Shown here: one piece after another, positions 48,827-63,210 of the stretch
Layout of the letters: each line of letters opens with the position of its first letter
Position numbering within the stretch: the first letter of the stretch is position 1
From: Acanthosepion lycidas
Taxonomy: Eukaryota > Mollusca > Cephalopoda > Sepiida > Sepiidae
DNA: 64,000 nucleotides
Direction: 5' to 3'
NCBI GenBank assembly: GCA_963932145.1
Contig: OZ010580.1
Location: forward strand, 3,840,634-3,904,633
Translations under genes and position numbers: made by a program
Notes under the pieces: generated by a model
What the model was told of the DNA's origin: nothing
What the model saw: only the letters and a program-made list of their open reading frames with translations
Databases searched by the model: none

Positions 48827-49234
48827 TTTTTGCTTCTTTTGTCTGTGCTTTTTCTTCGAACCTTCAAATATTCACTAATTTTCGACGCTTTCACTATCTA
48901 CTACTACATTTCTAACATAGAGATTTTGATTTGCTAAAATTTCCTTTAAATTTAAATTTTTTTTACGAAAAAATACAAAACATTGGCACTGCATTGTTTT
49001 AGTCAAACAAATAAGACACGGATAATTCGAAAAATCTTGCCTCGATAAATTTATCAGGAACGGAATTCGAGTATCACATCTCTTCAAATGGCAAACGTAG
49101 AATCGAAGAACAACACTGATGAAAGCTGAAGGGCTTAAGAGACATCAGCATGTGGTCAAACGTAAGCGATCTGAGAGACACCTTTTACTGGATTAAAAGA
49201 TTGCAGGACAACACATTAGTGGTGACTACAACAT

Positions 49235-49305
49235 TGCATCGGCCGGGAATCGAACCCGGGCCGCCCGCGTGGCAGGCGAGCATTCTACCACTGAAACACC
49301 GATGC
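49235..49305 (-). tRNA. tRNA-Gly(GCC), array copy 22 (G10U)
   Basis: G10 to U in the D stem, within the A box (TGTTTCAGTGG). Probably weaker Pol III promoter and altered core; likely impaired. Confidence 0.91.
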
Positions 49306-50712
49306 TAGCGACGTACGCAGTAGCTCGTCTCTTCATATTATTAATTTTATTATGTATTTTTCAGTCAGAAATATCACGAATGGATAAATCAACTTTGATC
49401 ACTGGATATAAAATATACAATTATAAATTGTTTCATCTTTCTAGAAAGTATATCTATACATTGACGTTTATAAGGAAGTTGGGATGGAAAACACTGAGTA
49501 ATGAATAAATGAACATTTCGATAATCAAGTCTTTATTTAATAACGGCCAAGACGTAGTAAAATAAACGCTGGAAATTTCAATACGCTTAAAACCGACTTT
49601 TGCTTTGCAATAGGGACTCGTATCACACAACGAATTTTCAAGTTGCGATGATTATACAAACTTTTGCAAGAAATTAGGCCGAAATATGGAACGAAAAATT
49701 AACTGTTAAATGGAATTCATGTTTTATCACGATAAAAAACGTGTCAATTAAATGAGAATGAGAATAAAATCTTTCATGTCTGCCGGTTGAATATGAAATG
49801 ATTTTTTTTGTCGAATTACACAGGTTTTAGCAATTATAAAAGAAAAGCGAAGTGAAAAAATTAAAGGAAAGTAACACCACGTCTACTATAATATGAGGTT
49901 ACTTGAATAGATCAATATGTCAGAATATATGCAAAGAAATAATTTCGCCAGCGATTGGAAGGAGAGTAACTGACTTACGCACAGTAAAATGATATTCGTG
50001 ATAATAGCAATTTCAAAACAATGATGATGTTATACTTATTCAACTATTATTTATGTTTCGATAAAAGTTCATTGCATCTTTACAAATATGTGACAAGAGA
50101 TAAAAACTGAAAATCATACAAACTTTAAGAGGAAACGAGTCGGGTTTCGTTGTCTCCAGAGCAAGCACTGAAATGAATTCATTATAACTGGCGAGTCACA
50201 CAAGCACACCAACACGCAACACTTGTAGGGTAAAAATATGTATTCCGACAAAGGTTTTCCTTCTTAATGTTCGACGTGATAGGAAACGAGAAAATGTGCA
50301 ACAGAAGTCTATCATATTAAGAGGAGACACGTGCGTGTAATTTTAACGCGGGAATGAATGGAAGAGCATGGATTTGCCGCTTATGGGGCGGAATGAAATA
50401 TTCAGTAAAAAAACAAACAAACATACGCGCACGAGAGACATCATGTACTATATACCGTCAGATTATTACAATTTATCGTGTCGCTTGTATTGTGTGAAGT
50501 TGAAAAATCTTTTCGACGGTGCGAAAATTATAGAAAACAATATTGGATATAAAATAATGAAAATTGTTGTTTATCTCGGTGTAGAAATTTTCGACTACTT
50601 CGATGTTGTTTGTACTCAGTAGTAATGTATATTCGATAGGAAATAAAAGTAATGAAACAATGTCTGTTTGACTGCTTGTTAAATAAAAGCTCATTTAAGA
50701 GTTTTGCAAATC

Positions 50713-50832
50713 GTTTACGGCCATATCAGGTTGAACACACCGGTTCTCGTCCGATCACCGAAGTTAAGCAACGTCGAGCCTGGTCAGTACTTGGATGGGT
50801 GACCGCTTGGGAATACCAGGTGCTGTAAGTGC
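50713..50832 (+). rRNA. 5S rRNA, copy 17 (C17G)
   Basis: C17G only; no 22-bp insertion. Confidence 0.93.
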
Positions 50833-51218
50833 TTTTTCTTCGAACCTTCAAATATTCACTAATTTTCGACGCTTTCACTATCTACTACTACATTTCTAAC
50901 ATAGAGATTTTGATTTGCTAAAATTTCCTTTAAATTTAAATTTTTTTTACGAAAAAATACAAAACATTGGCACTGCATTGTTTTAGTCAAACAAATAAGA
51001 CACGGATAATTCGAAAAATCTTGCCTCGATAAATTTATCAGGAACGGAATTCGAGTATCACATCTCTTCAAATGGCACACGTAGAATCGAAGAACAACAC
51101 TGATGAAAGCTGAAGGGCTTAAGAGACATCAGCATGTGGTCAAACGTAAGCGATCTGAGAGACACCTTTTACTGGATTAAAAGATTGCGCGACAACACAT
51201 TGGTGGTGACTAGAATAT

Positions 51219-51289
51219 TGCATCGGCCGGGAATCGAAACCGGGCCGCCCGCGTGGCAGGCGAGCATTCTACCACTGAACCACCGATGC
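51219..51289 (-). tRNA. tRNA-Gly(GCC), array copy 23 (G53U)
   Basis: G53 to U destroys the universal G53-C61 pair and the first half of the B box (GTTTCGATTCC). Probably a pseudo-tRNA. Confidence 0.88.
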
Positions 51290-52693
51290 TAGCGACGTAC
51301 GCGGTAGCTCGTCTCTTCATATTTTTAATTTTATTATGTATTTTTCAGTCAGAAATATCACGAATGGATAAATCAATTTTGATCACTGGATATAAAATAT
51401 ACAATTATAAATTTTTTCATCTTTCTAGAAAGTATATCTATACACTGACGTTTATAAGGAAGTTGGGATGGAAAACACTGAGTAATGAATAAATGAACAT
51501 TTCGATAATCAAGTCTTTATTTAATAACGGACAAGACGTAGTAAAATAAACGCTGGAAATTTCAATACGCTTAAAACCGACATTTGCTTTGCAATAGGGA
51601 CTCGTATCACATAACGAATGTTCAAGTTGCGATGATTATACAAACTTTTGCAAGAAATTAGGCCGAAATATGGAACGAAAAATTAACTGTTAAATGGAAT
51701 TCATGTTTTATCACGATAAAAAACGTGTCAATTAAATGAGAATGAGAATAAAATCTTTCATGTCTGCCGGTTGAATATGAAATGATTTTTTGTCGAATTA
51801 CACAGGTTTTAGCAATTATAAAAGAAAAGCGAAGTGAAAAAATTGAAAGAAAGTAACACCACGTCTACTATAATATGAGGTTACTTGAATAGATCAATAT
51901 GTCAGAATATATGCAAAGAAATAATTTCGCCAGCGATTGGAAGGAGAGTAACTGACTTACGCTCAGTAAAATGATATTCGTGATAATAGCAATTTCAAAA
52001 CAATGATGATGTTATACTTATTCAACTATTATTTATGTTTCGATAAAAGTTCATTGCATCTTTACAAATATGTGACAAGAGATAAAAACTGAAAATCATA
52101 CAAACTTTAAGAGGAAACGAGTCGGGTTTCGTTGTCTCCAGAGCAAGCACTGAAATGAATTCATTATAACTGGCGAGTCACACAAGCACACCAACACGCA
52201 ACACTTGTAGGGTAAAAATATGTATTCCGACAAAGGTTTTCCTTCTTAATGTTCGACGTGATAGGAAACGAGAAAATGTGCAACAGAAGTCTATCATATT
52301 AAGAGGAGACACGTGCGTGTAATTTTAACGCGGGAATGAATGGAAGAGCATGGATTTGCCGCTTATGGGGCGGAATGAAATATTCAGTAAAAAAACAAAC
52401 AAACATACGCGCACGAGAGACATCATGTACTATATACCGTCAGATTATTACAATTTATCGTGTCGCTTGTATTGTGTGAAGTTGAAAAATCTTTTCGACG
52501 GTGCGAAAATTATAGAAAACAATATTGGATATAAAATAATGAAAATTGTTGTTTATCTCGGTGTAGAAATTTTCGACTACTTCGATGTTGTTTGTACTCA
52601 GTAGTAATGTATATTCGATAGGAAATAAAAGTAATGAAACAATGTCTGTTTGACTGCTTGTTAAATAAAGCTCATTTAAGAGCTTTGCAAATC

Positions 52694-52816
52694 GTTTACG
52701 GCCATATCACGTTGAACACACCGGTTCTCGTCCGATCACCGATCAAGTTAAGCAACGTCGAGCCTGGTAAGTACTTGGATGGGTGACCGCTTGGGAATAC
52801 CAGGTGCTGTAAGTGC
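52694..52816 (+). rRNA. 5S rRNA, copy 18 (123-nt variant)
   Basis: TCA insertion plus C73A; 22-bp insertion present. Confidence 0.9.
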
Positions 52817-53224
52817 TTTTTGCTTCTTTTGTCTGTGCTTTTTCTTCGAACCTTCAAATATTCACTAATTTTCGACGCTTTCACTATCTACTACTACATT
52901 TCTAACATAGAGATTTTGATTTGCTAAAATTTCCTTTAAATTTAAATTTTTTTTACGAAAAAATACAAAACATTGGCACTGCATTGTTTTAGTCAAACAA
53001 ATAAGACACGGATAATTCGAAAAATCTTGCCTCGATAAATTTATCAGGAACGGAATTCGAGTATCACATCTCTTCAAATGGCAAACGTAGAATCGAAGAA
53101 CAACACTGATGAAAGCTGAAGGGCTTAAGAGACATCAGCATGTGGTCAAACGTAAGCGATCTGAGAGACACCTTTTACTGGATTAAAAGATTGCAGGACA
53201 ACACATTAGTGGTGACTACAACAT

Positions 53225-53295
53225 TGCATCGGCCGGGAATCGAACCCGGGCCGCCCGCGTGGCAGGCGAGCATTCTACCACTGAACCACCGATGC
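53225..53295 (-). tRNA. tRNA-Gly(GCC), array copy 24
   Basis: Consensus. Confidence 0.96.
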
Positions 53296-54699
53296 TAGCG
53301 ACGTACGCACTAGCTCGTCTCTTCATATTATTAATTTTATTATGTATTTTTCAGTCAGAAATATCACGAATGGATAAATCAACTTTGATCACTGGATATA
53401 AAATATACAATTATAAATTTTTTCCTCTTTCTAGAAAGTATATCTATACACTGACGTTTATAAGGAAGTTGGGATGGAAAACACTGAGTAATGAATAAAT
53501 GAACATTTCGATAATCAAGTCTTTATTTAATAACGGCCAAGACGTAGTAAAATAAACGCTGGAAATTTCAATACGCTTAAAACCGACTTTTGCTTTGCAA
53601 TAGGGACTCGTATCACATAACGAATGTTCAAGTTGCGATGATTATACAAACTTTTGCAAGAAATTAGGCCGAAATATGGAACGAAAAATTAACTGTTAAA
53701 TGGAATTCATGTTTTATCACGATAAAAAACGTGTCAATTAAATGAGAATGAGAATAAAATCTTTCATGTCTGCCGGTTGAATATGAAATGATTTTTTGTC
53801 GAATTACACAGGTTTTAGCAATTATAAAAGAAAAGCGAAGTGAAAAAATTGAAAGAAAGTAACACCACGTCTACTATAATATGAGGTTACTTGAATAGAT
53901 CAATATGTCAGAATATATGCAAAGAAATAATTTCGCCAGCGATTGGAAGGAGAGTAACTGACTTACGCTCAGTAAAATGATATTCGTGATAATAGCAATT
54001 TCAAAACAATGATGATGTTATACTTATTCAACTATTATTTATGTTTCGATAAAAGTTCATTGCATCTTTACAAATATGTGACAAGAGATAAAAACTGAAA
54101 ATCATACAAACTTTAAGAGGAAACGAGTCGGGTTTCGTTGTCTCCAGAGCAAGCACTGAAATGAATTCATTATAACTGGCGAGTCACACAAGCACACCAA
54201 CACGCAACACTTGTAGGGTAAAAATATGTATTCCGACAAAGGTTTTCCTTCTTAATGTTCGACGTGATAGGAAACGAGAAAATGTGCAACAGAAGTCTAT
54301 CATATTAAGAGGAGACACGTGCGTGTAATTTTAACGCGGGAATGAATGGAAGAGCATGGATTTGCCGCTTATGGGGCGGAATGAAATATTCAGTAAAAAA
54401 ACAAACAAACATACGCGCACGAGAGACATCATGTACTATATACCGTCAGATTATTACAATTTATCGTGTCGCTTGTATTGTGTGAAGTTGAAAAATCTTT
54501 TCGACGGTGCGAAAATTATAGAAAACAATATTGGATATAAAATAATGAAAATTGTTGTTTATCTCGGTGTAGAAATTTTCGACTACTTCGATGTTGTTTG
54601 TACTCAGTAGTAATGTATATTCGATAGGAAATAAAAGTAATGAAACAATGTCTGTTTGACTGCTTGTTAAATAAAGCTCATTTAAGAGCTTTGCAAATC

Positions 54700-54822
54700 G
54701 TTTACGGCCATATCACGTTGAACACACCGGTTCTCGTCCGATCACCGATCAAGTTAAGCAACGTCGAGCCTGGTAAGTACTTGGATGGGTGACCGCTTGG
54801 GAATACCAGGTGCTGTAAGTGC
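54700..54822 (+). rRNA. 5S rRNA, copy 19 (123-nt variant)
   Basis: TCA insertion plus C73A; 2,006 bp from copy 18. Confidence 0.9.
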
Positions 54823-55230
54823 TTTTTGCTTCTTTTGTCTGTGCTTTTTCTTCGAACCTTCAAATATTCACTAATTTTCGACGCTTTCACTATCTACTAC
54901 TACATTTCTAACATAGAGATTTTGATTTGCTAAAATTTCCTTTAAATTTAAATTTTTTTTACGAAAAAATACAAAACATTGGCACTGCATTGTTTTAGTC
55001 AAACAAATAAGACACGGATAATTCGAAAAATCTTGCCTCGATAAATTTATCAGGAACGGAATTCGAGTATCACATCTCTTCAAATGGCAAACGTAGAATC
55101 GAAGAACAACACTGATGAAAGCTGAAGGGCTTAAGAGACATCAGCATGTGGTCAAACGTAAGCGATCTGAGAGACACCTTTTACTGGATTAAAAGATTGC
55201 AGGACAACACATTAGTGGTGACTACAACAT

Positions 55231-55301
55231 TGCATCGGCCGGGAATCGAACCCGGGCCGCCCGCGTGGCAGGCGAGCATTCTACCACTGAACCACCGATG
55301 C
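55231..55301 (-). tRNA. tRNA-Gly(GCC), array copy 25
   Basis: Consensus. Confidence 0.96.
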
Positions 55302-56708
55302 TAGCGACGTACGCACTAGCTCGTCTCTTCATATTATTAATTTTATTATGTATTTTTCAGTCAGAAATATCACGAATGGATAAATCAACTTTGATCACTG
55401 GATATAAAATATACAATTATAAATTTTTTCCTCTTTCTAGAAAGTATATCTATACACTGACGTTTATAAGGAAGTTGGGATGGAAAACACTGAGTAATGA
55501 ATAAATGAACATTTCGATAATCAAGTCTTTATTTAATAACGGCCAAGACGTAGTAAAATAAACGCTGGAAATTTCAATACGCTTAAAACCGACTTTTGCT
55601 TTGCAATAGGGACTCGTATCACATAACGAATGTTCAAGTTGCGATGATTATACAAACTTTTGCAAGAAATTAGGCCGAAATATGGAACGAAAAATTAACT
55701 GTTAAATGGAATTCATGTTTTATCACGATAAAAAACGTGTCAATTAAATGAGAATGAGAATAAAATCTTTCATGTCTGCCGGTTGAATATGAAATGATTT
55801 TTTTTGTCGAATTACACAGGTTTTAGCAATTATAAAAGAAAAGCGAAGTGAAAAAATTCAAAGAAAGTAACACCACGTCTACTATAATATGAGGTTACTT
55901 GAATAGATCAATATGTCAGAATATATGCAAAGAAATAATTTCGCCAGCGATTGGAAGGAGAGTAACTGACTTACGCTCAGTAAAATGATATTCGTGATAA
56001 TAGCAATTTCAAAACAATGATGATGTTATACTTATTCAACTATTATTTATGTTTCGATAAAAGTTCATTGCATCTTTACAAATATGTGACAAGAGATAAA
56101 AACTGAAAATCATACAAACTTTAAGAGGAAACGAGTCGGGTTTCGTTGTCTCCAGAGCAAGCACTGAAATGAATTCATTATAACTGGCGAGTCACACAAG
56201 CACACCAACACGCAACACTTGTAGGGTAAAAATATGTATTCCGACAAAGGTTTTCCTTCTTAATGTTCGACGTGATAGGAAACGAGAAAATGTGCAACAG
56301 AAGTCTATCATATTAAGAGGAGACACGTGCGTGTAATTTTAACGCGGGAATGAATGGAAGAGCATGGATTTGCCGCTTATGGGGCGGAATGAAATATTCA
56401 GTAAAAAAACAAACAAACATACGCGCACGAGAGACATCATGTACTATATACCGTCAGATTATTACAATTTATCGTGTCGCTTGTATTGTGTGAAGTTGAA
56501 AAATCTTTTCGACGGTGCGAAAATTATAGAAAACAATATTGGATATAAAATAATGAAAATTGTTGTTTATCTCGGTGTAGAAATTTTCGACTACTTCGAT
56601 GTTGTTTGTACTCAGTAGTAATGTATATTCGATAGGAAATAAAAGTAATGAAACAATGTCTGTTTGACTGCTTGTTAAATAAAAGCTCATTTAAGAGTTT
56701 TGCAAATC

Positions 56709-56828
56709 GTTTACGGCCATATCAGGTTGAACACACCGGTTCTCGTCCGATCACCGAAGTTAAGCAACGTCGAGCCTGGTCAGTACTTGGATGGGTGACC
56801 GCTTGGGAATACCAGGTGCTGTAAGTGC
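56709..56828 (+). rRNA. 5S rRNA, copy 20 (C17G)
   Basis: C17G; 5,996 bp from copy 17. Confidence 0.93.
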
Positions 56829-57214
56829 TTTTTCTTCGAACCTTCAAATATTCACTAATTTTCGACGCTTTCACTATCTACTACTACATTTCTAACATAG
56901 AGATTTTGATTTGCTAAAATTTCCTTTAAATTTAAATTTTTTTTACGAAAAAATACAAAACATTGGCACTGCATTGTTTTAGTCAAACAAATAAGACACG
57001 GATAATTCGAAAAATCTTGCCTCGATAAATTTATCAGGAACGGAATTCGAGTATCACATCTCTTCAAATGGCACACGTAGAATCGAAGAACAACACTGAT
57101 GAAAGCTGAAGGGCTTAAGAGACATCAGCATGTGGTCAAACGTAAGCGATCTGAGAGACACCTTTTACTGGATTAAAAGATTGCGCGACAACACATTGGT
57201 GGTGACTAGAATAT

Positions 57215-57285
57215 TGCATCGGCCGGGAATCGAAACCGGGCCGCCCGCGTGGCAGGCGAGCATTCTACCACTGAACCACCGATGC
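57215..57285 (-). tRNA. tRNA-Gly(GCC), array copy 26 (G53U)
   Basis: Same G53U as copy 23, 5,996 bp away. Confidence 0.88.
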
Positions 57286-58689
57286 TAGCGACGTACGCGG
57301 TAGCTCGTCTCTTCATATTTTTAATTTTATTATGTATTTTTCAGTCAGAAATATCACGAATGGATAAATCAATTTTGATCACTGGATATAAAATATACAA
57401 TTATAAATTTTTTCATCTTTCTAGAAAGTATATCTATACACTGACGTTTATAAGGAAGTTGGGATGGAAAACACTGAGTAATGAATAAATGAACATTTCG
57501 ATAATCAAGTCTTTATTTAATAACGGACAAGACGTAGTAAAATAAACGCTGGAAATTTCAATACGCTTAAAACCGACATTTGCTTTGCAATAGGGACTCG
57601 TATCACATAACGAATGTTCAAGTTGCGATGATTATACAAACTTTTGCAAGAAATTAGGCCGAAATATGGAACGAAAAATTAACTGTTAAATGGAATTCAT
57701 GTTTTATCACGATAAAAAACGTGTCAATTAAATGAGAATGAGAATAAAATCTTTCATGTCTGCCGGTTGAATATGAAATGATTTTTTGTCGAATTACACA
57801 GGTTTTAGCAATTATAAAAGAAAAGCGAAGTGAAAAAATTGAAAGAAAGTAACACCACGTCTACTATAATATGAGGTTACTTGAATAGATCAATATGTCA
57901 GAATATATGCAAAGAAATAATTTCGCCAGCGATTGGAAGGAGAGTAACTGACTTACGCTCAGTAAAATGATATTCGTGATAATAGCAATTTCAAAACAAT
58001 GATGATGTTATACTTATTCAACTATTATTTATGTTTCGATAAAAGTTCATTGCATCTTTACAAATATGTGACAAGAGATAAAAACTGAAAATCATACAAA
58101 CTTTAAGAGGAAACGAGTCGGGTTTCGTTGTCTCCAGAGCAAGCACTGAAATGAATTCATTATAACTGGCGAGTCACACAAGCACACCAACACGCAACAC
58201 TTGTAGGGTAAAAATATGTATTCCGACAAAGGTTTTCCTTCTTAATGTTCGACGTGATAGGAAACGAGAAAATGTGCAACAGAAGTCTATCATATTAAGA
58301 GGAGACACGTGCGTGTAATTTTAACGCGGGAATGAATGGAAGAGCATGGATTTGCCGCTTATGGGGCGGAATGAAATATTCAGTAAAAAAACAAACAAAC
58401 ATACGCGCACGAGAGACATCATGTACTATATACCGTCAGATTATTACAATTTATCGTGTCGCTTGTATTGTGTGAAGTTGAAAAATCTTTTCGACGGTGC
58501 GAAAATTATAGAAAACAATATTGGATATAAAATAATGAAAATTGTTGTTTATCTCGGTGTAGAAATTTTCGACTACTTCGATGTTGTTTGTACTCAGTAG
58601 TAATGTATATTCGATAGGAAATAAAAGTAATGAAACAATGTCTGTTTGACTGCTTGTTAAATAAAGCTCATTTAAGAGCTTTGCAAATC

Positions 58690-58812
58690 GTTTACGGCCA
58701 TATCACGTTGAACACACCGGTTCTCGTCCGATCACCGATCAAGTTAAGCAACGTCGAGCCTGGTAAGTACTTGGATGGGTGACCGCTTGGGAATACCAGG
58801 TGCTGTAAGTGC
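58690..58812 (+). rRNA. 5S rRNA, copy 21 (123-nt variant)
   Basis: TCA insertion plus C73A; 5,996 bp from copy 18. Confidence 0.9.
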
Positions 58813-59220
58813 TTTTTGCTTCTTTTGTCTGTGCTTTTTCTTCGAACCTTCAAATATTCACTAATTTTCGACGCTTTCACTATCTACTACTACATTTCTA
58901 ACATAGAGATTTTGATTTGCTAAAATTTCCTTTAAATTTAAATTTTTTTTACGAAAAAATACAAAACATTGGCACTGCATTGTTTTAGTCAAACAAATAA
59001 GACACGGATAATTCGAAAAATCTTGCCTCGATAAATTTATCAGGAACGGAATTCGAGTATCACATCTCTTCAAATGGCAAACGTAGAATCGAAGAACAAC
59101 ACTGATGAAAGCTGAAGGGCTTAAGAGACATCAGCATGTGGTCAAACGTAAGCGATCTGAGAGACACCTTTTACTGGATTAAAAGATTGCAGGACAACAC
59201 ATTAGTGGTGACTACAACAT

Positions 59221-59291
59221 TGCATCGGCCGGGAATCGAACCCGGGCCGCCCGCGTGGCAGGCGAGCATTCTACCACTGAACCACCGATGC
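59221..59291 (-). tRNA. tRNA-Gly(GCC), array copy 27
   Basis: Consensus. Confidence 0.96.
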
Positions 59292-60695
59292 TAGCGACGT
59301 ACGCACTAGCTCGTCTCTTCATATTATTAATTTTATTATGTATTTTTCAGTCAGAAATATCACGAATGGATAAATCAACTTTGATCACTGGATATAAAAT
59401 ATACAATTATAAATTTTTTCCTCTTTCTAGAAAGTATATCTATACACTGACGTTTATAAGGAAGTTGGGATGGAAAACACTGAGTAATGAATAAATGAAC
59501 ATTTCGATAATCAAGTCTTTATTTAATAACGGCCAAGACGTAGTAAAATAAACGCTGGAAATTTCAATACGCTTAAAACCGACTTTTGCTTTGCAATAGG
59601 GACTCGTATCACATAACGAATGTTCAAGTTGCGATGATTATACAAACTTTTGCAAGAAATTAGGCCGAAATATGGAACGAAAAATTAACTGTTAAATGGA
59701 ATTCATGTTTTATCACGATAAAAAACGTGTCAATTAAATGAGAATGAGAATAAAATCTTTCATGTCTGCCGGTTGAATATGAAATGATTTTTTGTCGAAT
59801 TACACAGGTTTTAGCAATTATAAAAGAAAAGCGAAGTGAAAAAATTGAAAGAAAGTAACACCACGTCTACTATAATATGAGGTTACTTGAATAGATCAAT
59901 ATGTCAGAATATATGCAAAGAAATAATTTCGCCAGCGATTGGAAGGAGAGTAACTGACTTACGCTCAGTAAAATGATATTCGTGATAATAGCAATTTCAA
60001 AACAATGATGATGTTATACTTATTCAACTATTATTTATGTTTCGATAAAAGTTCATTGCATCTTTACAAATATGTGACAAGAGATAAAAACTGAAAATCA
60101 TACAAACTTTAAGAGGAAACGAGTCGGGTTTCGTTGTCTCCAGAGCAAGCACTGAAATGAATTCATTATAACTGGCGAGTCACACAAGCACACCAACACG
60201 CAACACTTGTAGGGTAAAAATATGTATTCCGACAAAGGTTTTCCTTCTTAATGTTCGACGTGATAGGAAACGAGAAAATGTGCAACAGAAGTCTATCATA
60301 TTAAGAGGAGACACGTGCGTGTAATTTTAACGCGGGAATGAATGGAAGAGCATGGATTTGCCGCTTATGGGGCGGAATGAAATATTCAGTAAAAAAACAA
60401 ACAAACATACGCGCACGAGAGACATCATGTACTATATACCGTCAGATTATTACAATTTATCGTGTCGCTTGTATTGTGTGAAGTTGAAAAATCTTTTCGA
60501 CGGTGCGAAAATTATAGAAAACAATATTGGATATAAAATAATGAAAATTGTTGTTTATCTCGGTGTAGAAATTTTCGACTACTTCGATGTTGTTTGTACT
60601 CAGTAGTAATGTATATTCGATAGGAAATAAAAGTAATGAAACAATGTCTGTTTGACTGCTTGTTAAATAAAGCTCATTTAAGAGCTTTGCAAATC

Positions 60696-60818
60696 GTTTA
60701 CGGCCATATCACGTTGAACACACCGGTTCTCGTCCGATCACCGATCAAGTTAAGCAACGTCGAGCCTGGTAAGTACTTGGATGGGTGACCGCTTGGGAAT
60801 ACCAGGTGCTGTAAGTGC
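60696..60818 (+). rRNA. 5S rRNA, copy 22 (123-nt variant)
   Basis: TCA insertion plus C73A; 5,996 bp from copy 19. Confidence 0.9.
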
Positions 60819-61226
60819 TTTTTGCTTCTTTTGTCTGTGCTTTTTCTTCGAACCTTCAAATATTCACTAATTTTCGACGCTTTCACTATCTACTACTACA
60901 TTTCTAACATAGAGATTTTGATTTGCTAAAATTTCCTTTAAATTTAAATTTTTTTTACGAAAAAATACAAAACATTGGCACTGCATTGTTTTAGTCAAAC
61001 AAATAAGACACGGATAATTCGAAAAATCTTGCCTCGATAAATTTATCAGGAACGGAATTCGAGTATCACATCTCTTCAAATGGCAAACGTAGAATCGAAG
61101 AACAACACTGATGAAAGCTGAAGGGCTTAAGAGACATCAGCATGTGGTCAAACGTAAGCGATCTGAGAGACACCTTTTACTGGATTAAAAGATTGCAGGA
61201 CAACACATTAGTGGTGACTACAACAT

Positions 61227-61297
61227 TGCATCGGCCGGGAATCGAACCCGGGCCGCCCGCGTGGCAGGCGAGCATTCTACCACTGAACCACCGATGC
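61227..61297 (-). tRNA. tRNA-Gly(GCC), array copy 28
   Basis: Consensus. Confidence 0.96.
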
Positions 61298-62704
61298 TAG
61301 CGACGTACGCACTAGCTCGTCTCTTCATATTATTAATTTTATTATGTATTTTTCAGTCAGAAATATCACGAATGGATAAATCAACTTTGATCACTGGATA
61401 TAAAATATACAATTATAAATTTTTTCCTCTTTCTAGAAAGTATATCTATACACTGACGTTTATAAGGAAGTTGGGATGGAAAACACTGAGTAATGAATAA
61501 ATGAACATTTCGATAATCAAGTCTTTATTTAATAACGGCCAAGACGTAGTAAAATAAACGCTGGAAATTTCAATACGCTTAAAACCGACTTTTGCTTTGC
61601 AATAGGGACTCGTATCACATAACGAATGTTCAAGTTGCGATGATTATACAAACTTTTGCAAGAAATTAGGCCGAAATATGGAACGAAAAATTAACTGTTA
61701 AATGGAATTCATGTTTTATCACGATAAAAAACGTGTCAATTAAATGAGAATGAGAATAAAATCTTTCATGTCTGCCGGTTGAATATGAAATGATTTTTTT
61801 TGTCGAATTACACAGGTTTTAGCAATTATAAAAGAAAAGCGAAGTGAAAAAATTCAAAGAAAGTAACACCACGTCTACTATAATATGAGGTTACTTGAAT
61901 AGATCAATATGTCAGAATATATGCAAAGAAATAATTTCGCCAGCGATTGGAAGGAGAGTAACTGACTTACGCTCAGTAAAATGATATTCGTGATAATAGC
62001 AATTTCAAAACAATGATGATGTTATACTTATTCAACTATTATTTATGTTTCGATAAAAGTTCATTGCATCTTTACAAATATGTGACAAGAGATAAAAACT
62101 GAAAATCATACAAACTTTAAGAGGAAACGAGTCGGGTTTCGTTGTCTCCAGAGCAAGCACTGAAATGAATTCATTATAACTGGCGAGTCACACAAGCACA
62201 CCAACACGCAACACTTGTAGGGTAAAAATATGTATTCCGACAAAGGTTTTCCTTCTTAATGTTCGACGTGATAGGAAACGAGAAAATGTGCAACAGAAGT
62301 CTATCATATTAAGAGGAGACACGTGCGTGTAATTTTAACGCGGGAATGAATGGAAGAGCATGGATTTGCCGCTTATGGGGCGGAATGAAATATTCAGTAA
62401 AAAAACAAACAAACATACGCGCACGAGAGACATCATGTACTATATACCGTCAGATTATTACAATTTATCGTGTCGCTTGTATTGTGTGAAGTTGAAAAAT
62501 CTTTTCGACGGTGCGAAAATTATAGAAAACAATATTGGATATAAAATAATGAAAATTGTTGTTTATCTCGGTGTAGAAATTTTCGACTACTTCGATGTTG
62601 TTTGTACTCAGTAGTAATGTATATTCGATAGGAAATAAAAGTAATGAAACAATGTCTGTTTGACTGCTTGTTAAATAAAAGCTCATTTAAGAGTTTTGCA
62701 AATC

Positions 62705-62824
62705 GTTTACGGCCATATCACGTTGAACACACCGGTTCTCGTCCGATCACCGAAGTTAAGCAACGTCGAGCCTGGTCAGTACTTGGATGGGTGACCGCTT
62801 GGGAATACCAGGTGCTGTAAGTGC
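62705..62824 (+). rRNA. 5S rRNA, copy 23
   Basis: Consensus, lacking the C17G of its block counterparts at 50713 and 56709; no 22-bp insertion. Confidence 0.97.
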
Positions 62825-63210
62825 TTTTTCTTCGAACCTTCAAATATTCACTAATTTTCGACGCTTTCACTATCTACTACTACATTTCTAACATAGAGAT
62901 TTTGATTTGCTAAAATTTCCTTTAAATTTAAATTTTTTTTACGAAAAAATACAAAACATTGGCACTGCATTGTTTTAGTCAAACAAATAAGACACGGATA
63001 ATTCGAAAAATCTTGCCTCGATAAATTTATCAGGAACGGAATTCGAGTATCACATCTCTTCAAATGGCACACGTAGAATCGAAGAACAACACTGATGAAA
63101 GCTGAAGGGCTTAAGAGACATCAGCATGTGGTCAAACGTAAGCGATCTGAGAGACACCTTTTACTGGATTAAAAGATTGCGCGACAACACATTGGTGGTG
63201 ACTAGAATAT

